A stretch of 28,091 nt of DNA. Source: an uncultured Eubacteriales bacterium. Lineage in GTDB: Bacteria > Bacillota_A > Clostridia > Christensenellales > Aristaeellaceae. The stretch covers positions 1-28,091 of the forward strand of contig CACYNZ010000004.1 in the NCBI GenBank assembly GCA_902775835.1, given 5' to 3'. This document shows positions 1 to 7,859 of this stretch, one piece after another (the stretch's first letter is position 1; each line of letters begins with the position of its first letter). The translations under genes and the position numbers were made by a program. The notes under the pieces are model-generated. The model had not been told where the DNA came from. It searched no databases and saw nothing but the letters and a program-made list of their open reading frames with translations.

Positions 1-552
1 GGTGACATTCTTCTTCTTGTAGGAGAAGCCCAGGGCGTCATAGATGACTTCCTTGGTGGAGGTGGCAATATACTTGGCCGCGCTTCCGAAGCCAGGGGTG
101 TGGTCGGTGATGGCCAGGTCATTGTCGATGGTCTTGGGGCAACCCACAAACCTCTGCCGTGCGCCGGTCAGTAGGGAATAGTCAAACAGCTTACGGATCG
201 TATCCATGGAGTCGTTGCCGCCGATATAGACGAAGACTTCGATGTCCAGCTTGTCCAGCAGATGGAAAATCCGTTCATAGATCGCCTTGTCCTCATGAAT
301 CTCCGGCAGCTTATACCGGCAGGTTCCCAGGAACGCGGAAGGGGTCCGTTTCAGAAGCTCCAGATCCAGCTCATTCTTGATGTAATCGGACATATCCACA
401 TACTGCTCATCCAGGAAACCCTGAATGCCGTAGCACATTCCGTACACCTTGCTGTAACCGCGCTCCATAGCGGTCTTGAATACGCCGGCCAGACTGGAAT
501 TGATAACTGCTGTCGGTCCTCCGGACTGTCCTACCAATACATTGCCTTTCAC
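1..552 (-). CDS. pfp: 6-phosphofructokinase, PPi-dependent type (5' part only)
   Basis: This is the first 184 codons of a phosphofructokinase, which phosphorylates fructose-6-phosphate in glycolysis; the 3' part lies outside the window. The N-terminal phosphate-binding loop GQSGGPTAV sits at residues 8-16. GGNDS is at about 111-115, where ATP-dependent enzymes have GGDGS. PKTIDND is at about 139-145, with the lysine (K140) typical of pyrophosphate-using enzymes where ATP enzymes carry glycine; D143 would be the catalytic base. The substrate preference is inferred from these two motifs. The start is GTG at 552-550, preceded by AGAGAGGA; no ATG lies in frame upstream near a ribosome binding site. 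The neighbouring gap holds a possible promoter and the DnaA-box cluster. Confidence 0.93.
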   Translation of the reverse strand, partial: MKGNVLVGQSGGPTAVINSSLAGVFKTAMERGYSKVYGMCYGIQGFLDEQYVDMSDYIKNELDLELLKRTPSAFLGTCRYKLPEIHEDKAIYERIFHLLDKLDIEVFVYIGGNDSMDTIRKLFDYSLLTGARQRFVGCPKTIDNDLAITDHTPGFGSAAKYIATSTKEVIYDALGFSYKKKNVT

Positions 553-611
553 GTCTGAATCCTCTCTTTCCAAATGGTATACCGCTTCAGATGAAGTCGA
601 ATCTGGAATGC

Positions 612-639
612 ATTATAACGGAAAAGCCATCTTTTGAAC
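612..639 (-). promoter_or_regulatory. Possible sigma-A promoter for the phosphofructokinase gene
   Basis: Read on the minus strand, a perfect TATAAT lies at 617-612. The upstream hexamer GTTCAA (639-634, 16-base spacing) matches the -35 consensus poorly, so the call rests mainly on the -10 element. It would leave a leader of about 55 bases before the GTG start. Confidence 0.4.
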
Positions 640-737
640 AGACCATCTTTGCAGATTGGTCATATTTCTTCCCCTTGAAACATCCCCGGATACCGCCGCG
701 TACCGTCTTTTTCCGCCCGCGCGCCCTGTCCGGGAAG

Positions 738-866
738 TTATAGACAAGTTATCCCCAGGTGGAATAACAGTTATGCACCTGTTATGTGGATAAGCTGTGG
801 ATTCTGTGGATAACTCCGGAAAATTCATCCACAATCGCATGTTTTCCCGGTTTTTCCTGTGGAAAA
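738..866. other. Cluster of DnaA-box-like 9-mers in the 553-882 intergenic region
   Basis: Two perfect DnaA boxes (TTATCCACA) lie on the minus strand at 785-793 and 805-813. One-mismatch or near copies are TTATCCCCA 749-757, TTATGCACC 771-779, TCATCCACA 825-833 and TGTGGAAAA 858-866 (minus strand). Weaker copies are TTATAGACA 738-746 and TGTGGATTC 796-804. This is about eight sites in 130 bases, with short spacings like those in replication origins and DnaA-titration clusters. No dnaA, dnaN or rpmH lies in the window, and no clearly AT-rich unwinding element is seen next to it. The rest of the 330-base gap (553-882) holds only the possible pfp promoter and an imperfect inverted repeat (838-872) overlapping the last box. 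Function is inferred. Confidence 0.65.
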
Positions 867-882
867 CCATGTCAATATAGCC

Positions 883-1818
883 TTAAACTGGCCATGTTTC
901 CACATGACATTTCCTCAGGTTATCCTCAAAGGCAGGGGGCAGCGGACATACCATGTGCATGCTTTCGCCGGTCACGGGATGCGTGAAGTCCAGGGAATAG
1001 GCGTGCAGCATGAGCCGTGAGACCTTCACGCCCGAGGCATACCCGTAGATCACATCCCCGCACACCGGATGATGGATATACCGCATGTGCACCCGGATCT
1101 GATGCGTGCGCCCGGTGAGGATATGCACATCCAGAAGCGTGCAGTCCTTTCCCTGTCCGATGACCCGCCATTCCGTCACGGCACTGCGCCCGTTTTCATC
1201 CACGGCCATCTTTTTCCGGTCCGTCTTCGACCGGGCAATGGCGGCTTCAATCCGTCCGTGATCCTCCTTCATGACGCCTTCCACCAGCGCAATATAGTGC
1301 TTTTCCATGCTCCGCTCCGCAAAGGCCCTGGACAGGGCGACCTGCGCATTGTCATGCTTCGCCACCAGCAGCAGGCCGGACGTGTCCTTGTCCAGACGGT
1401 GCACAATGCCCGGCCGGATCTCGCCGCCGATGCTCCCCAGGTGATCCAGGTGAAACAGAAGCGCGTTCACCAGTGTTCCCGTCTCATTGCCCGCCGCCGG
1501 ATGCACCACCATGCCCGCCGGCTTTTCCACCACCGCCACGTCCTCGTCCTCATAGAGAATATGAAGCGGAATATCCTCCGGCTCCGGCGCCGCGGGCCTG
1601 GCCGCAGGGATCATGAGGCATACTTCCTGACCAGGACGCGCCTTGGCACCAGGCTTCAGCACGGTTTTCCCGTCCACCTGGCAGCATCCGCTCTCCATCA
1701 GGGAAGCAACCCTGGAGCGTGTCAGGCCGCTGACCTCGCTGAGCTGCACGTCCAGCCGGCGTCCGTCCGCCGTGCACCGTACTTCCTGTTCCAGGCCCTC
1801 CATCACTTCTTCTTCCAT
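883..1818 (-). CDS. rluD: RluA/RluD-family pseudouridine synthase
   Basis: The 311-residue protein has the layout of large-subunit rRNA pseudouridine synthases. An S4-like RNA-binding domain (about 1-75: SGLTRSRVASLMESG, CCQVDGKTV) is followed by the catalytic domain with VVEKPAGMVVHP and the hallmark HRLDKDTSGLLLVAK, whose aspartate is the catalytic residue of the family. It isomerises uridine in RNA; the exact target cannot be read from sequence. The chosen ATG at 1818 has AAGGGAG seven bases upstream. A second ATG at 1803 overlaps the lspA stop codon as TGATG and is a real alternative (306 residues). It is the second gene of an lspA-rlu operon, a common Firmicutes arrangement. No clear terminator follows its stop. 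Confidence 0.93.
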   Translation of the reverse strand: MEEEVMEGLEQEVRCTADGRRLDVQLSEVSGLTRSRVASLMESGCCQVDGKTVLKPGAKARPGQEVCLMIPAARPAAPEPEDIPLHILYEDEDVAVVEKPAGMVVHPAAGNETGTLVNALLFHLDHLGSIGGEIRPGIVHRLDKDTSGLLLVAKHDNAQVALSRAFAERSMEKHYIALVEGVMKEDHGRIEAAIARSKTDRKKMAVDENGRSAVTEWRVIGQGKDCTLLDVHILTGRTHQIRVHMRYIHHPVCGDVIYGYASGVKVSRLMLHAYSLDFTHPVTGESMHMVCPLPPAFEDNLRKCHVETWPV

Positions 1819-2249
1819 ACGGCTTCTCCCTTCCCCAGAAGACTCAGAATCATGATACCACATCCGATGCACACGGCACAGTCAGCCAGATTGAACACAG
1901 CAAAGCGGAAGGCAAGGATCTCGATCATGTCCGTCACAAACCCGAACGCAAGACGCTCCAGCATATTGGAAAACGCCCCGGCGATCATGAGCACAGCCCC
2001 GGTCCGGAACAGCGGCTTCATGTCATACCTGCGCATCGCCGCCAGCGCCAGTGTGATCAGCAGAAGGGAAATCACGCCGCTGATCCGGCCGAGGCCCGAA
2101 AAAAAGGAGAACGCAACCCCGGTATTGCGCACAAGACGCAGGCCCAGAACGCCGGGAATCAGCACGCAGTGCGTGAGAAAGCGCTCGGCCAGATATTTGG
2201 CCGCGATATCCGCGCATGTGACGGCCAGAAACAGAATCCGGTACATCAT
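1803..2249 (-). CDS. lspA: Lipoprotein signal peptidase (signal peptidase II)
   Basis: The 148-residue polytopic protein has four hydrophobic segments, as expected for the aspartic peptidase that removes signal peptides from prolipoproteins in the cytoplasmic membrane. Family motifs are visible: NTGVAFSFF, AGAFSNMLERLAFGFVTDMIE with the first catalytic aspartate, and FNLADCAVCIG with the second. The length is normal. The gene starts with two consecutive ATG codons (2249 and 2246); the first is given, with AAGG close upstream. It overlaps the downstream pseudouridine synthase gene and is transcribed divergently from nth across a 63-base gap. Confidence 0.95.
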   Translation of the reverse strand: MMYRILFLAVTCADIAAKYLAERFLTHCVLIPGVLGLRLVRNTGVAFSFFSGLGRISGVISLLLITLALAAMRRYDMKPLFRTGAVLMIAGAFSNMLERLAFGFVTDMIEILAFRFAVFNLADCAVCIGCGIMILSLLGKGEAVWKKK

Positions 2250-2253
2250 TGCC

Positions 2254-2282
2254 TTGACATCCCTTTCCGATCATTCTATCAT
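2254..2282 (+). promoter_or_regulatory. Sigma-A promoter of the nth operon, overlapping a possible lspA promoter
   Basis: TTGACA (2254-2259), a 17-base spacer and TATCAT (2277-2282) form a strong plus-strand promoter ahead of nth. On the minus strand a weaker TAGAAT (2278-2273) with TTATGA (2300-2295, 16-base spacing) could serve lspA. The two -10 elements would overlap, making their use mutually exclusive. The minus-strand promoter is tentative. Confidence 0.75.
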
Positions 2283-2312
2283 GGTTTGTAAAGATCATAA
2301 CGGAGGCTTCTC

Positions 2313-2945
2313 ATGGAGAAAAAACAGCTGGCGCTGGACGTGATTGCACGTCTGAAGAACGCCTATCCCGATGTACAGTGTTCCCTGGAATACGACGATG
2401 CCTGGAAGCTTCTGGTCAGCGTACGCCTGGCCGCCCAGTGCACCGACGCCCGGGTCAACATCGTCACTGAAAAGCTTTTCGCGCTGTATCCTTCCATTGA
2501 AGCCCTGGCCGGGTGCACGGTGGACGAGATTGAAACCATTGTCCATCCCTGCGGGCTCGGCCCCAGCAAGGCACGGGATATCAGCCTGTGCATGAAAAAG
2601 CTCCTGCATGATTTCGGCGGCCGTGTCCCGGACACCATGGAGGATCTGCTCTCCCTGCCCGGCGTGGGCCGCAAGAGCGCAAACCTGATTCTCGGCGATG
2701 TGTACGGAAAGCCTGCCATCGTCACGGACACCCACTGCATCCGTCTGTGCAACCGCATCGGACTTGTGGACAATGTCCGGGAGCCCGCCAAGGTGGAGAA
2801 GGCCCTGTGGGCCATTGTTCCGCCCGAGGAGGGCAATGACCTGTGCCACCGCTTTGTGCTGCACGGCCGCGCCGTGTGCACGGCACGCACAAGTCCGCAC
2901 TGTGAAGCATGCTGCCTGCGGGACGTCTGTCTCCGGCGCATCTGA
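2313..2945 (+). CDS. nth: Endonuclease III (DNA glycosylase/AP lyase)
   Basis: The 210-residue protein removes oxidised pyrimidines from DNA and cuts the abasic strand. The helix-hairpin-helix LPGVGRKSANLILG carries the catalytic lysine, and VTDTHCIRLCNRIGL the catalytic aspartate. The C-terminus has four cysteines for a 4Fe-4S cluster, CTARTSPHCEACCLRDVC. The first spacing is seven residues, where the well-known pattern has six (C-x6-C-x2-C-x5-C). The start is supported by CGGAGG eight bases upstream. It is the first gene of a plus-strand operon; the next gene starts 13 bases after its stop. Confidence 0.96.
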   Translation: MEKKQLALDVIARLKNAYPDVQCSLEYDDAWKLLVSVRLAAQCTDARVNIVTEKLFALYPSIEALAGCTVDEIETIVHPCGLGPSKARDISLCMKKLLHDFGGRVPDTMEDLLSLPGVGRKSANLILGDVYGKPAIVTDTHCIRLCNRIGLVDNVREPAKVEKALWAIVPPEEGNDLCHRFVLHGRAVCTARTSPHCEACCLRDVCLRRI

Positions 2946-2958
2946 AAGGAAACGATCC

Positions 2959-4125
2959 ATGCCTACCCAGAAACTCTATGAAGAGCAGCCGGACCTGATG
3001 ACCTTCACGGCCACGGTCCTGGACTGCTTCCCCACCGGGTCACAGTTCGGCGTGATTCTTGACCGCACCGCCTTCTTCCCCGAGGGCGGCGGCCAGGGCG
3101 CGGACCACGGAATCCTGGGCACTTCCCAGGTCCTGGACGTGCATCTCCGGCAGGGCGAAATCGTGCACACCCTGGACCGGGCACTGCCCGTCGGTGCCGA
3201 AGTCACCGGCAGTCTGGACACCCGGCGGCGTCTGGCCATGATGCAGCATCATACCGGCGAGCATATTTTTTCCGGCATCACCTGCCGCCGCTTTTCCTGC
3301 AGCAATGTGGGCTTCCATATCGGAAGCGACCTTGTGACCATGGATTTCAATGCCATGATGACCCTGGAGGACGCGCTGGAAACCGAGCACATGGCCAATG
3401 CCGTGATCTGGCAGGACCTGCCCGTGCGCTGCTGGTACCCGTCCCCCGAGGAGCTTGAGCACATCTCCTACCGCAGCAAGAAGGAGATCGACGGCCCGCT
3501 GCGCCTGGTGAGCATTGAAGGCGCGGACACCTGCGCCTGCTGCGGCACGCATGTGTCCTCCACCGGCAGGGTGGGTCAGATCAAGGTCATGGCCTTCCAG
3601 CATTACAAGCAGGGCGTGCGCATTTCCATTCTCTGCGGAGAGCGCGCCCTGGAAGCGGAAAACGCCATGTTCGCCGAACAGGCCCGGATCCGGCACCTGC
3701 TCTCCGCCAAGGACGGCACGCTGGCCGATTCCGTGGAGCACCTGCTCCGGGAGCGGGATGAACTCCGGTACGCGCACACTGCCATGGCCCTGGAACTGTT
3801 TGAGGCCCGGGCCGAAGCGCTCCGGAACGAGAGCATCCGGGTGCTCGTCTGCGACCTGCCCTCCGCCCAGCTGCGTCCCTGCGCCGGGCGCCTGGCCGAA
3901 GGCGCCGAGGCCGCCGCGATTCTTGTTCCCCGCGGCAGCGGCTGGTCGATTGCGCTGTGCTCCGCGTCTGCGGACATGCGGCCCATTGCCGCGTCCCTGT
4001 TCTCCGCCTTCGGCGGACGCGGGGGCGGATCCGCGGACATGGTGCAGGGCATGCTGGAGAAAGCGCAGCCCGACGAGGTGCGCGATATGCTGGCATCCCT
4101 GTTGAACGGTACCCATACCCTGTGA
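2959..4125 (+). CDS. AlaX-like alanyl-tRNA editing protein with DHHA1-like C-terminus
   Basis: The 388-residue protein resembles the editing half of alanyl-tRNA synthetase and is expected to hydrolyse mischarged tRNA(Ala) in trans. TAFFPEGGGQ is at residues 36-45. The zinc-binding pairs are H98-TGE-H102 and C194-CGT-H198, each HxxxH or CxxxH as in AlaX and AlaRS editing domains. A region predicted to be helical (about 225-290) leads to a C-terminal segment ending FGGRGGGSADMVQG, which resembles the DHHA1 domain of AlaRS. No aminoacylation domain is present, so it is not a broken alaS. The ATG at 2959 has AAAGGA upstream; the reading frame is open further upstream, but only over nth sequence. 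It is cotranscribed with nth. Confidence 0.9.
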   Translation: MPTQKLYEEQPDLMTFTATVLDCFPTGSQFGVILDRTAFFPEGGGQGADHGILGTSQVLDVHLRQGEIVHTLDRALPVGAEVTGSLDTRRRLAMMQHHTGEHIFSGITCRRFSCSNVGFHIGSDLVTMDFNAMMTLEDALETEHMANAVIWQDLPVRCWYPSPEELEHISYRSKKEIDGPLRLVSIEGADTCACCGTHVSSTGRVGQIKVMAFQHYKQGVRISILCGERALEAENAMFAEQARIRHLLSAKDGTLADSVEHLLRERDELRYAHTAMALELFEARAEALRNESIRVLVCDLPSAQLRPCAGRLAEGAEAAAILVPRGSGWSIALCSASADMRPIAASLFSAFGGRGGGSADMVQGMLEKAQPDEVRDMLASLLNGTHTL

Positions 4126-4137
4126 GGAGGCTATACC

Positions 4138-4968
4138 ATGAAACGCGTCGTCTTTCTGTGCGTACTTCTTGCCATGCTGGTTTCCACGGCCTTTGCCGCC
4201 GAACCGCGTTCCCTTCAGGTGGAGGACGAGGTCCTGGCCGCCACCAGGCTGGAGGATGACCTGTACTATATTACCCAGAACGGGGTTTTCCGCGTGGATA
4301 CCGAGAGCCTGGACACGGAGCAGGTTCTGCCCGCCCGGGAACTGGAGCGCTACTGCGCGCAGGCCATGAACAGCCACCGCGTGATCCTGGTGTTCCGTAA
4401 CCGGCATCTGCTTCTGTTTGACTGGCACAGCGGGAATATCTATCAGATCGAAAACCGGCACATGAGCCGTCTGACCACCTTCAATGCCAGCAGCCTGGCC
4501 ACCCAGGCCTGCTGGAGCCCGGTATGCGCCGGAAGCCGGATTCTCTTTCTCTCCGGTGCCGGCACAGGCTCCGTGGGCCGGCTCTGTTCCCTGGACCTGG
4601 AGATCGGCATTCTCATGGAGTCCGAGACAACAGACCTCATGGAGATCGCGCTGTGGAAGAGCGGACAGATCCTGGGCATGACCCATGGCGCCGCCGGACG
4701 CGCTGATCTCATGGCCACCAATTTCCAGGGCCGTGACCGCGTGCCCCAGGCAAGCCCGGCCGGCATGACCTTCCGCGGACTGGAATCAGACCCTTCTACG
4801 GAAGTCATGTACCTGGTCAATGAGGAAGGCCTGAACCGCGTCACGCATGATGATCAGGTCCTGCTCTATGCCATGGACACCGGACGCCCGGAAGTGGAAT
4901 ACCTGCTGCTCGATCACTACTATGCCATCATCGGCATGCATGAGATCACGCTTTATGACCTGGAATGA
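4138..4968 (+). CDS. Secreted protein of unknown function
   Basis: The 276-residue protein begins with a clear signal peptide (KR, hydrophobic core, AFA-AEP cleavage site near residue 20) with no lipobox cysteine, so it is probably exported and released. The mature part is rich in short beta-prone repeats such as DDLYYITQNGVFRVD, LLLFDWHSGNIYQIE and SVGRLCSLDLEIG, suggestive of a beta-propeller fold of the DUF5050 or PQQ type. I do not recognise a defined family. It starts 13 bases after the AlaX-like gene with GAGGAGG-like bases just upstream, so it is the last gene of the nth operon. Its 3' end overlaps the convergent gene by 16 bases. Confidence 0.8.
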   Translation: MKRVVFLCVLLAMLVSTAFAAEPRSLQVEDEVLAATRLEDDLYYITQNGVFRVDTESLDTEQVLPARELERYCAQAMNSHRVILVFRNRHLLLFDWHSGNIYQIENRHMSRLTTFNASSLATQACWSPVCAGSRILFLSGAGTGSVGRLCSLDLEIGILMESETTDLMEIALWKSGQILGMTHGAAGRADLMATNFQGRDRVPQASPAGMTFRGLESDPSTEVMYLVNEEGLNRVTHDDQVLLYAMDTGRPEVEYLLLDHYYAIIGMHEITLYDLE

Positions 4969-5549
4969 AACGGAAACGTTTCCGGATGCACGTTTTCCAT
5001 GCTCCGCACCAGATGCTCCCAGAGGATCTTTGGATCGCTCTGGGTTTTTTGTATGACCTCAAGGCCCATGACATACTCCGGCGACTGCTGCTGCGCGGGC
5101 GCTTTCCAGAAAAGATCCAGCGCCCGGGCCGCGTTTTTCAGGCTGCGAAGGCGCACCTGGAAAAGCGGGTACGCCGTCCCCTGCTTCCGGTCCTGCGGCG
5201 CATAGGGCACGGTACGGCCTTCCAGGAACATGCGCCCCAGAAACAGGGCCACCAGGTCGTCCTGGCACAGGGGGAGCATGGTCATGCCCGTCCAGGTGCG
5301 CACCACAGGCACCGGCCAGTCAGGCATATGCCTACCTGGACATATCAGCACCGGTTCCGGATCCCTGTGCAGAACCTGCCAGCGGAAGCGCATGAGCAAA
5401 TACAGGATTTCCGAAGCCGTGCTTCCGTCCCAGTATATGCCCGCTTCCTTCCCCGTCTCCAGCGCATTCATCTGAGAAGCAAAAGGAGACCACAGATCCC
5501 TGCGCCTGGCGCAGTGCTCCATGGTCTTTTCAAAATCCGTCATATTCAT
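4953..5549 (-). CDS. Hypothetical protein, last gene of the rmlA operon
   Basis: The 198-residue protein has no signal peptide or membrane segment and no motif I can assign. It is rich in Trp, Arg and Met, with a basic C-terminal half. It is accepted as a gene because its ATG overlaps the stop codon of the upstream DUF975-like gene by four bases (ATGA), which suggests translational coupling, and because its frame is open throughout. The 3' end overlaps the secreted-protein gene on the other strand and contains that operon's terminator (5018-5050). Confidence 0.68.
   Translation of the reverse strand: MNMTDFEKTMEHCARRRDLWSPFASQMNALETGKEAGIYWDGSTASEILYLLMRFRWQVLHRDPEPVLICPGRHMPDWPVPVVRTWTGMTMLPLCQDDLVALFLGRMFLEGRTVPYAPQDRKQGTAYPLFQVRLRSLKNAARALDLFWKAPAQQQSPEYVMGLEVIQKTQSDPKILWEHLVRSMENVHPETFPFHSRS
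5018..5050 (+). terminator. Intrinsic terminator of the nth operon
   Basis: CCCAGAG (5018-5024) pairs with CTCTGGG (5038-5044), with an inner GATC/GATC stem, followed by six T residues at 5045-5050. It lies 50 bases after the secreted-protein stop codon and inside the coding sequence of the convergent minus-strand gene. Confidence 0.9.
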
Positions 5550-6403
5550 GCCACATCCGGCCGCTTCAGCGCCACTTCCTCATAGAACACGCACAGAACG
5601 CTCTGGAAATAGCAGGAGATCAGCAGGCTCAGGGCCAGAGCCACCACAATGGAAAACACGGTGGAGATACCCTCCACAAGCGTGGATGCCAGTTCCGCCG
5701 CCAGGGTATAGACAAAGAACACGATCAGCAGCATGAACAGTCCCTGGGTCAGGCCTTTCATGGTTTTCCGGCTCCAGCGCAGCGCCGCCACCGGTCCGAT
5801 GTGCGGCTGATCCGCCATGCGGATGCCGGCCATGGAATACTTGAAGTAGGCATGGATCATCATGACCATGGACACGCCGAAGCCCACAGGGTACAGGGCC
5901 GTCATCCAGGTCAGGCTGTTCCGCCACAGGGCCAGGACCACGCTGCCCAGCATCAGGGCCATGCCGGGCAGGGACCAGACGATCATCATGCCCAGCATCA
6001 TCACCTGCATGGCAATGGCCTTGAAGAAGCACCCGATGCGCGCAAACACATCCGTGACCTCCGCGGACATGCCGCGCACCAGACGCAGATGATAATACGC
6101 CCTTCCCACGTTCAAAAACGGAAGCAGCAGGAAGGATACCGCCACCAGAATCCACATGGTCTTTGCCTGTCCGCTCAGGCCGGCCACCATGTCTGTCAGG
6201 ATCTTGCCCGCGTCCGCATCCGAGCGCGCAGAGGTCAGATACCGGTTCATGGCCTCAGTCACCGGGCCCAGGCTCAGGTTCAGGGCAATCTGGGACAGAA
6301 GAGAGGGCATGGACGCGATCAGTGTCACCATCAGCGCAAAGGGCAGATTGCCCTTAAGCACCTGCTTGGCTCTTTTCCGGAGAGCCGAAAGATTCACAAT
6401 CAT
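5546..6403 (-). CDS. DUF975-like polytopic membrane protein
   Basis: The 285-residue protein has about five to six hydrophobic segments. It contains the central pattern YFKYSMAGIRMADQPHIG followed by ALRWSRKTMKGL, which resembles the family known as DUF975 (integral membrane proteins of unknown role in Firmicutes). The ATG at 6403 has GGAGG seven bases upstream, which fixes the start even though the first 50 bases lie within the end of the upstream gene. The stop overlaps the next start by four bases. Context suggests a link to cell-envelope work, but this is inference. Confidence 0.82.
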   Translation of the reverse strand: MIVNLSALRKRAKQVLKGNLPFALMVTLIASMPSLLSQIALNLSLGPVTEAMNRYLTSARSDADAGKILTDMVAGLSGQAKTMWILVAVSFLLLPFLNVGRAYYHLRLVRGMSAEVTDVFARIGCFFKAIAMQVMMLGMMIVWSLPGMALMLGSVVLALWRNSLTWMTALYPVGFGVSMVMMIHAYFKYSMAGIRMADQPHIGPVAALRWSRKTMKGLTQGLFMLLIVFFVYTLAAELASTLVEGISTVFSIVVALALSLLISCYFQSVLCVFYEEVALKRPDVA

Positions 6404-7859
6404 ATGTTTCCTCCGTTGCGGCCGTCATCCCAAGCAGCGCCCAGAACATGGGCGACACAATGCATATGCTGAAGGAAAACAGCCCCTGAATACTATACAC
6501 GATAAGCGCGGCGCCTTCCACCCATTTCCCACGCCCGTGCCGGAAGCAGCGGCCTATGCCAAGGCAGGTCATGCCCAGGAACAGGCACAGCGCCGGGAGG
6601 CCGTGATTGGCCAGTACGGCCAGCGGAATGCTGTGGGGATTGTCAAAGGTTTCCGGCACCTGAAGGCCGCTTTCCAGGACCTGGTCCCGGAAGGCATACA
6701 GAAACGTATCCGGACCGGTGCCGAACAGCAGGCTTTTTCCGCTCATGGCCAGCGTCTGCCGCCACACGCCCCAGCGCCAGGATCCGAACTCGTCCCGGGC
6801 ACGGCCGTGCAGAATTTCCCGGAGCTCCCAAAGGCCGCCGGTATCTTCCGGGACCGGTATCACAAACAGCGCAGTGAGCGCTGCCAGGGCAAGTCCCAGA
6901 AGCAGAAGAGCTGCCTTTTTCCCGGTCATCACATGTTTTCCCGGCAGCAGCCGGGACAGCACGCCCAGTACCGCGGCCAGAACGCCCATGATAATGCCGG
7001 ACGCATCCGGCCACCTGAACCCAAGATTTCCTCCGTCCAGCCAGGGCAGGTTCACACAGGCCCGGGCAAGTGCGCACAGGCTCATCAGCGAGAGCACAAG
7101 CAGTGCCCTCGGCCGGGCCGCAGCGTCCGACAGTGCCATCCAGACCAGGAACAGAGCAAGCACCGCCATGCCCAGAAGCCCGCTCTGGACTTCCATCATG
7201 CACTCCAGAAGCACGCCGAGCACGCCGCAGACCATGACCATGCGCTCACGGCCATGCAGTACATAGGGCAGCACCAGCATCGGCACAGCCAGGCAGAGAT
7301 ATCCGCTGACCATGTCGATATTCCCGATGGTGCCCTGGAATTCATAATTCGTCTGGACACTGCGTCCTCTGGGAAACAGGTCCAGCGGGTTCCTGCCCAG
7401 ATACTGCAGAAGCACAATCCCGGTGAACAGCGCAAGCCCTACGGCCGTCCCGGCCCGGAGCATCCTCCGGTGCGGGAGAACCAGGCTGAAGCACAGGAAG
7501 ATCGCGAGATAGCACAGCTGCGTCAGCATGCCCTCATAGCGCACGGCGCCGTACCACACGGCGCTTTGCCCCTGCTGGTTCGTGACCTCATGCATGCGCC
7601 CGAACAGGGCCGAGAGCAGCACAAAGACAAAATAGACAACGCCCAGAAGCCGCACCGGATCCCGGCGCACGCTTTTCAGCCAGCGCGGACATGTAGCACC
7701 CGCGGCCACAAGGCTGACGGCCGTGAGCAGAAACATCATCAGTTCCTTGTATCTGGTGATTCCCGAATAGGAATGAAACGAAAGCGGGAACACCAGGAAC
7801 ATTCCGAGCCCGAGACAGGTGAACACCTGTTCCGCCCGGATTTTTCCCGGTTCACTCAA
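6354..7859 (-). CDS. O-antigen ligase/polymerase-like membrane protein
   Basis: The 501-residue protein has about twelve hydrophobic segments. A larger extracytoplasmic loop contains [13 protein letters not shown] and [20 protein letters not shown], typical of the Wzy_C/O-antigen ligase superfamily that transfers or polymerises lipid-linked glycans on the outer face of the membrane. In a Gram-positive cell it may act on wall glycopolymers, exopolysaccharide or S-layer glycans. The start is TTG at 7859-7857, whose last two bases begin the TGA stop of rmlA (TTGA overlap); GAAGGGA lies about ten bases upstream. The substrate is unknown. Confidence 0.85.
   Translation of the reverse strand: MSEPGKIRAEQVFTCLGLGMFLVFPLSFHSYSGITRYKELMMFLLTAVSLVAAGATCPRWLKSVRRDPVRLLGVVYFVFVLLSALFGRMHEVTNQQGQSAVWYGAVRYEGMLTQLCYLAIFLCFSLVLPHRRMLRAGTAVGLALFTGIVLLQYLGRNPLDLFPRGRSVQTNYEFQGTIGNIDMVSGYLCLAVPMLVLPYVLHGRERMVMVCGVLGVLLECMMEVQSGLLGMAVLALFLVWMALSDAAARPRALLVLSLMSLCALARACVNLPWLDGGNLGFRWPDASGIIMGVLAAVLGVLSRLLPGKHVMTGKKAALLLLGLALAALTALFVIPVPEDTGGLWELREILHGRARDEFGSWRWGVWRQTLAMSGKSLLFGTGPDTFLYAFRDQVLESGLQVPETFDNPHSIPLAVLANHGLPALCLFLGMTCLGIGRCFRHGRGKWVEGAALIVYSIQGLFSFSICIVSPMFWALLGMTAATEETYDCESFGSPEKSQAGA

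Noticed and set aside
838..872. Imperfect inverted repeat downstream of the rlu gene as its terminator
   Set aside because: No T tract follows on the minus strand, and the repeat is largely made of DnaA-box-like sequence.
3040..4686. Minus-strand open frame (548 codons) opposite the AlaX-like and secreted-protein genes
   Set aside because: It crosses the boundary of two well-supported plus-strand genes and carries no family motif.
4971..4984. Perfect palindrome CGGAAACGTTTCCG just after the secreted-protein stop
   Set aside because: It has no T tract and a better terminator lies 35 bases further on. It is short enough to occur by chance, so it is not called as an operator.
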